Assembly (NCBI GenBank): GCA_900551915.1
Contig: URXT01000020.1
Location: forward strand, 1-34,015
From: an uncultured bacterium
Lineage (GTDB): Bacteria > Cyanobacteriota > Vampirovibrionia > Gastranaerophilales > Gastranaerophilaceae
Direction: 5' to 3'
Length of the DNA stretch: 34,015 nt
The first letter of the stretch is position 1. Each line of letters begins with the position of its first letter. Under the pieces are notes generated by a model. It worked only from the letters and a program-made list of their open reading frames with translations. It ran no database searches and had not been told where the DNA came from. The translations under genes were made by a program, and so were the position numbers. This document shows, piece after piece, positions 32,801-34,015 of this stretch.

Positions 32801-33534
32801 TTTGCCCTCGCTTGTTTTTCAAGGTCACCGGCCGGCATTAAAACCTCAAATGTTGTTAAAAATTTACCGTTTTCAAGAGCCTTTGAAGTTACAGAAATTT
32901 TACCGCTCATTTTTTCAACAAGATTTTTCGTAATGTAAAGCCCCAGCCCGCTTCCCTGAACTTTTCTTGTAAGCGGGTTGTCGATGCGCGAAAATTTTGT
33001 GAAAATCCGCTCGTAATCTTCTTCTTTAATCCCAATGCCCTTGTTTGAAACTCTTATTGCAACGAATTCGCAATCCGTGCAAAATCCTGTTTCAATTTTT
33101 ATTGAAGAATCTTCGTCGCCGTATTTTGCCGCGTTCTCAATCAGATTTGTCATAACCTGCTGGAACTTGTCTTTGTCAGCTAATATTTCAGGCGTCCTGG
33201 AATTTACATCTATTTCAAAGTTTTTATTAATATATTGGGTCTTTAATATCGAAACTACGGTTTCTATAACGGGTTTTACGTTGACTTCACGTAAAATCAG
33301 AGTTTCCTTCCCCCCCGAAAGCCTAGTCACCGAAAGCATGTTTTCAACAAGATTAATCAGCCTGTTCGACTGGTCTTCAATAATTTTTAAAAACTTTTTT
33401 TTGCTTTCATCATCAAGCTTGTCCCAGGACGTAAGCATTGTCTGCGCAAACCCCCTGATTGACGTTAGCGGTGTCCTAAGCTCATGACTTACTGTTGAGA
33501 TAAAGTCTTCGTAATTTTTTTCAATCTCACTCAT
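32788..33534 (-). CDS. soluble histidine kinase without sensor domain
   Basis: A 248-residue kinase core. Residues ~8-75 are the dimerisation domain with phospho-acceptor His17 in STVSHELRTPLTSIRGFAQ. Residues ~120-235 are the ATPase with N-box MTNLIENAAKYG, G1 VSNKGIGI (Asn for the usual Asp, a tolerated variant), F-box FTKFSR and G2 GSGLGLYITKNLVEKMSG. No membrane helix, PAS or GAF is present, so the signal must come through a partner. The ATG is six bases after TATAAT, predicting a leaderless mRNA. A run of seven G on the coding strand (plus-strand C7, 33311-33317) encodes SGG in the middle of the gene. Confidence 0.9.
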   Translation of the reverse strand: MSEIEKNYEDFISTVSHELRTPLTSIRGFAQTMLTSWDKLDDESKKKFLKIIEDQSNRLINLVENMLSVTRLSGGKETLILREVNVKPVIETVVSILKTQYINKNFEIDVNSRTPEILADKDKFQQVMTNLIENAAKYGDEDSSIKIETGFCTDCEFVAIRVSNKGIGIKEEDYERIFTKFSRIDNPLTRKVQGSGLGLYITKNLVEKMSGKISVTSKALENGKFLTTFEVLMPAGDLEKQARAKCNL

Positions 33535-33540
33535 AAGCTT

Positions 33541-33568
33541 ATTATAGCAAATTTTATATAAATGGCAA
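33541..33568 (-). promoter_or_regulatory. histidine kinase/response regulator promoter, predicted leaderless
   Basis: On the minus strand TTGCCA (33568-33563), 16 bases, TATAAT (33546-33541), AAGCTT, then ATG at 33534. No ribosome binding site fits between. Confidence 0.55.
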
Positions 33569-33598
33569 TTGAAGCAGCTTTCCTCTTTAAACCTACGC

Positions 33599-33615
33599 CA
33601 AATGGAGGAGATTTG
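33599..33615 (+). other. hairpin presenting GGAGGAG (or CUCCUCC on the other strand)
   Basis: CAAAT-GGAGGAG-ATTTG: five-base perfect arms around a seven-base loop. On the plus strand the loop is complementary to CTCCTCC of the small RNA 80 bases downstream. On the minus strand the 11 bases AAATCTCCTCC equal 22845-22855 of small RNA copy 1. The GGA repeats in a loop also fit CsrA-type binding sites. Confidence 0.35.
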
Positions 33616-33666
33616 AAGATTTTGTAAAAGTTTAGAATTTTAACCGCCGTTAAGAATTATATAGAT

Positions 33667-33738
33667 ATGAAAAACGAAAGTTTTTCATACCTCCTCCCCA
33701 AGTCTGGTAGCCGTTCTTATTAAAGACGGCTTTTTTTT
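33667..33738 (+). ncRNA. candidate small RNA with CUCCUCCC motif (copy 2)
   Basis: The 296-base gap between the kinase and the last gene holds the kinase promoter, the GGAGGAG hairpin and this unit. Order: hairpin ATGAAAAAC-GAAA-GTTTTTCAT (33667-33688, nine pairs with a GAAA loop), unpaired ACCTCCTCCCCAAGTCTGGT, then a terminator hairpin and eight T, about 72 nt in all. A/T-rich -10-like sequence (TATATA, 33658-33663) lies just before; the -35 is weak. It has the same order and the same CTCCTCCC plus AAG as copy 1, 10.8 kb away. No ORF. The general plan is that of cyanobacterial Yfr1; identity with that family is not shown. Confidence 0.5.
33709..33738 (+). terminator. Rho-independent terminator of small RNA copy 2
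   Basis: AGCCGT / ACGGCT around TCTTATTAAAG, followed by eight T (33731-33738). Confidence 0.72.
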
Positions 33739-33830
33739 ATCCCCCCTTGCGCGTCCCCAAAAAATACGATATAATAAAAACAAGGCGCTATGACCGCCTT
33801 GATTGAGCATAAAAAAAGGAGCAACGAAGT

Positions 33831-34015
33831 ATGAAAGACAGACATAGCTTGAATTACCAGGGGGGGGGGGCGCCCGCAAAACCAGCTCCTTAAAGGGTTT
33901 GGCGAAAAAGTATCTTTGGTAAGACACTTAAGGCTATTGAAAAATTTTCAAATAAGCCTATCAGCGCTAACGATCGGGGAATTTGTAATCGGCTTAGCGA
34001 TAATCGGTGTTCTGG
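33831..34015 (+). CDS. pseudopilin gene start, interrupted at a G11 tract (phase-variable candidate, partial)
   Basis: The gene runs off the window. Promoter TTGCGC (33747), 17 bases, TATAAT (33770-33775); leader hairpin CAAGGCG/CGCCTTG (33781-33801); AAGGAG (33816-33821); ATG 33831. MKDRHSLNYQ leads into 11 G (33860-33870). As sequenced the frame then stops at 33891-33893 (20 residues). With 10 G it continues open to the window end and encodes LKNFQISLSALTIGEFVIGL then AIIGVL: a prepilin N-terminus with Ala at -1 and Glu at +5. A TTG at 33937 with AAGG before it could start the pilin part on its own, giving a normal 10-residue leader. In that case the poly-G frame may be an upstream control peptide. 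Confidence 0.6.
33860..33870 (+). repeat. poly-G tract (11 G) upstream of the pseudopilin domain
   Basis: Eleven consecutive G early in the frame. Ten G joins the start codon to the pseudopilin frame; eleven, twelve or nine do not. Confidence 0.9.

Noticed and set aside
33035..33487. 150-codon plus-strand frame opposite the histidine kinase
   Set aside because: Antisense shadow; the minus-strand kinase motifs are unmistakable.
32788..33534. Asn for Asp in the G1 box (VSNKGIGI) as an inactivating change
   Set aside because: V-x-N-x-G is a common variant in working histidine kinases; the N-box and G2 are intact.
33685..33927. 80-codon minus-strand frame across the terminator and poly-G tract
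   Set aside because: It overlaps clear plus-strand terminator, promoter and pilin signals; the proline run is only the complement of the G-run.
1..34015. tRNA, rRNA, CRISPR, transposase or prophage genes
   Set aside because: Read for T-loop, direct-repeat and transposase motifs; none seen.

Overview
The window reads as one contiguous chromosomal segment of a low-GC, diderm, anaerobic, flagellated bacterium. The best fit is a gut 'Melainabacteria' (Vampirovibrionia, Gastranaerophilales-like) genome. The reasons are the FTLAEVLITLGIIGVV-type prepilin N-termini, a flagellar cluster with diverged members, rubrerythrin, a giant AsmA-like envelope protein, and biotin synthesis through BioC/BioG/BioF. 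This placement is inference from gene style, since no marker gene is present. I saw no rRNA, tRNA, CRISPR array or insertion sequence.

Layout. 1-4.1 kb: a coiled-coil protein, a strongly diverged PurH-like protein, and a two-gene surface-glycan operon (GT-A glycosyltransferase plus TupA-like ATP-grasp). 4.1-5.6 kb: a probable small RNA divergent from an XRE regulator, then dCMP deaminase. 5.8-12.2 kb: flagellar operon fliE-fliF-(fliG-position gene)-fliH-flhA, then yidD. 12.2-18.1 kb (minus strand): a second XRE regulator, the AsmA-like protein, and rubrerythrin. 18.3-22.7 kb: a 53-codon gene, a tiny XRE regulator divergent from a pseudopilin, a MalK/UgpC-type ATPase overlapping a degenerate PAS kinase, a small orphan gene, and aroQ. 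22.7-24.1 kb: a second probable small RNA, a broken EF-hand gene, and a small conserved-looking protein. 24.1-29.1 kb: a nucleotidyltransferase, an unknown protein, and a biotin cluster bioF...bioG-bioC split by an oppositely oriented gene with a repeat-bearing promoter. 29.1-34.0 kb: a gene broken at a G12 tract, a pseudopilin, a histidine kinase/response regulator pair, a third probable small RNA, and a pseudopilin gene broken at a G11 tract at the window edge.

Three themes stand out. (1) Candidate contingency loci: two long poly-G tracts inside coding sequence, each leaving the gene out of frame by one base as sequenced, and a TATGG pentanucleotide repeat at a transcription start whose promoter is duplicated 4 kb away with fewer repeats. 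(2) Candidate small RNAs: two have the order 5' hairpin, single-stranded CUCCUCCC, Rho-independent terminator, resembling the general plan of cyanobacterial Yfr1. A third is divergent from an XRE gene, with one arm of an inverted operator exactly in its promoter spacer. (3) Regulatory proteins and relatives that have lost key residues: PurH-like, PAS kinase, REC-GGDEF-REC and the FliG-position protein. All functional statements come from reading the sequence; no database search was run.
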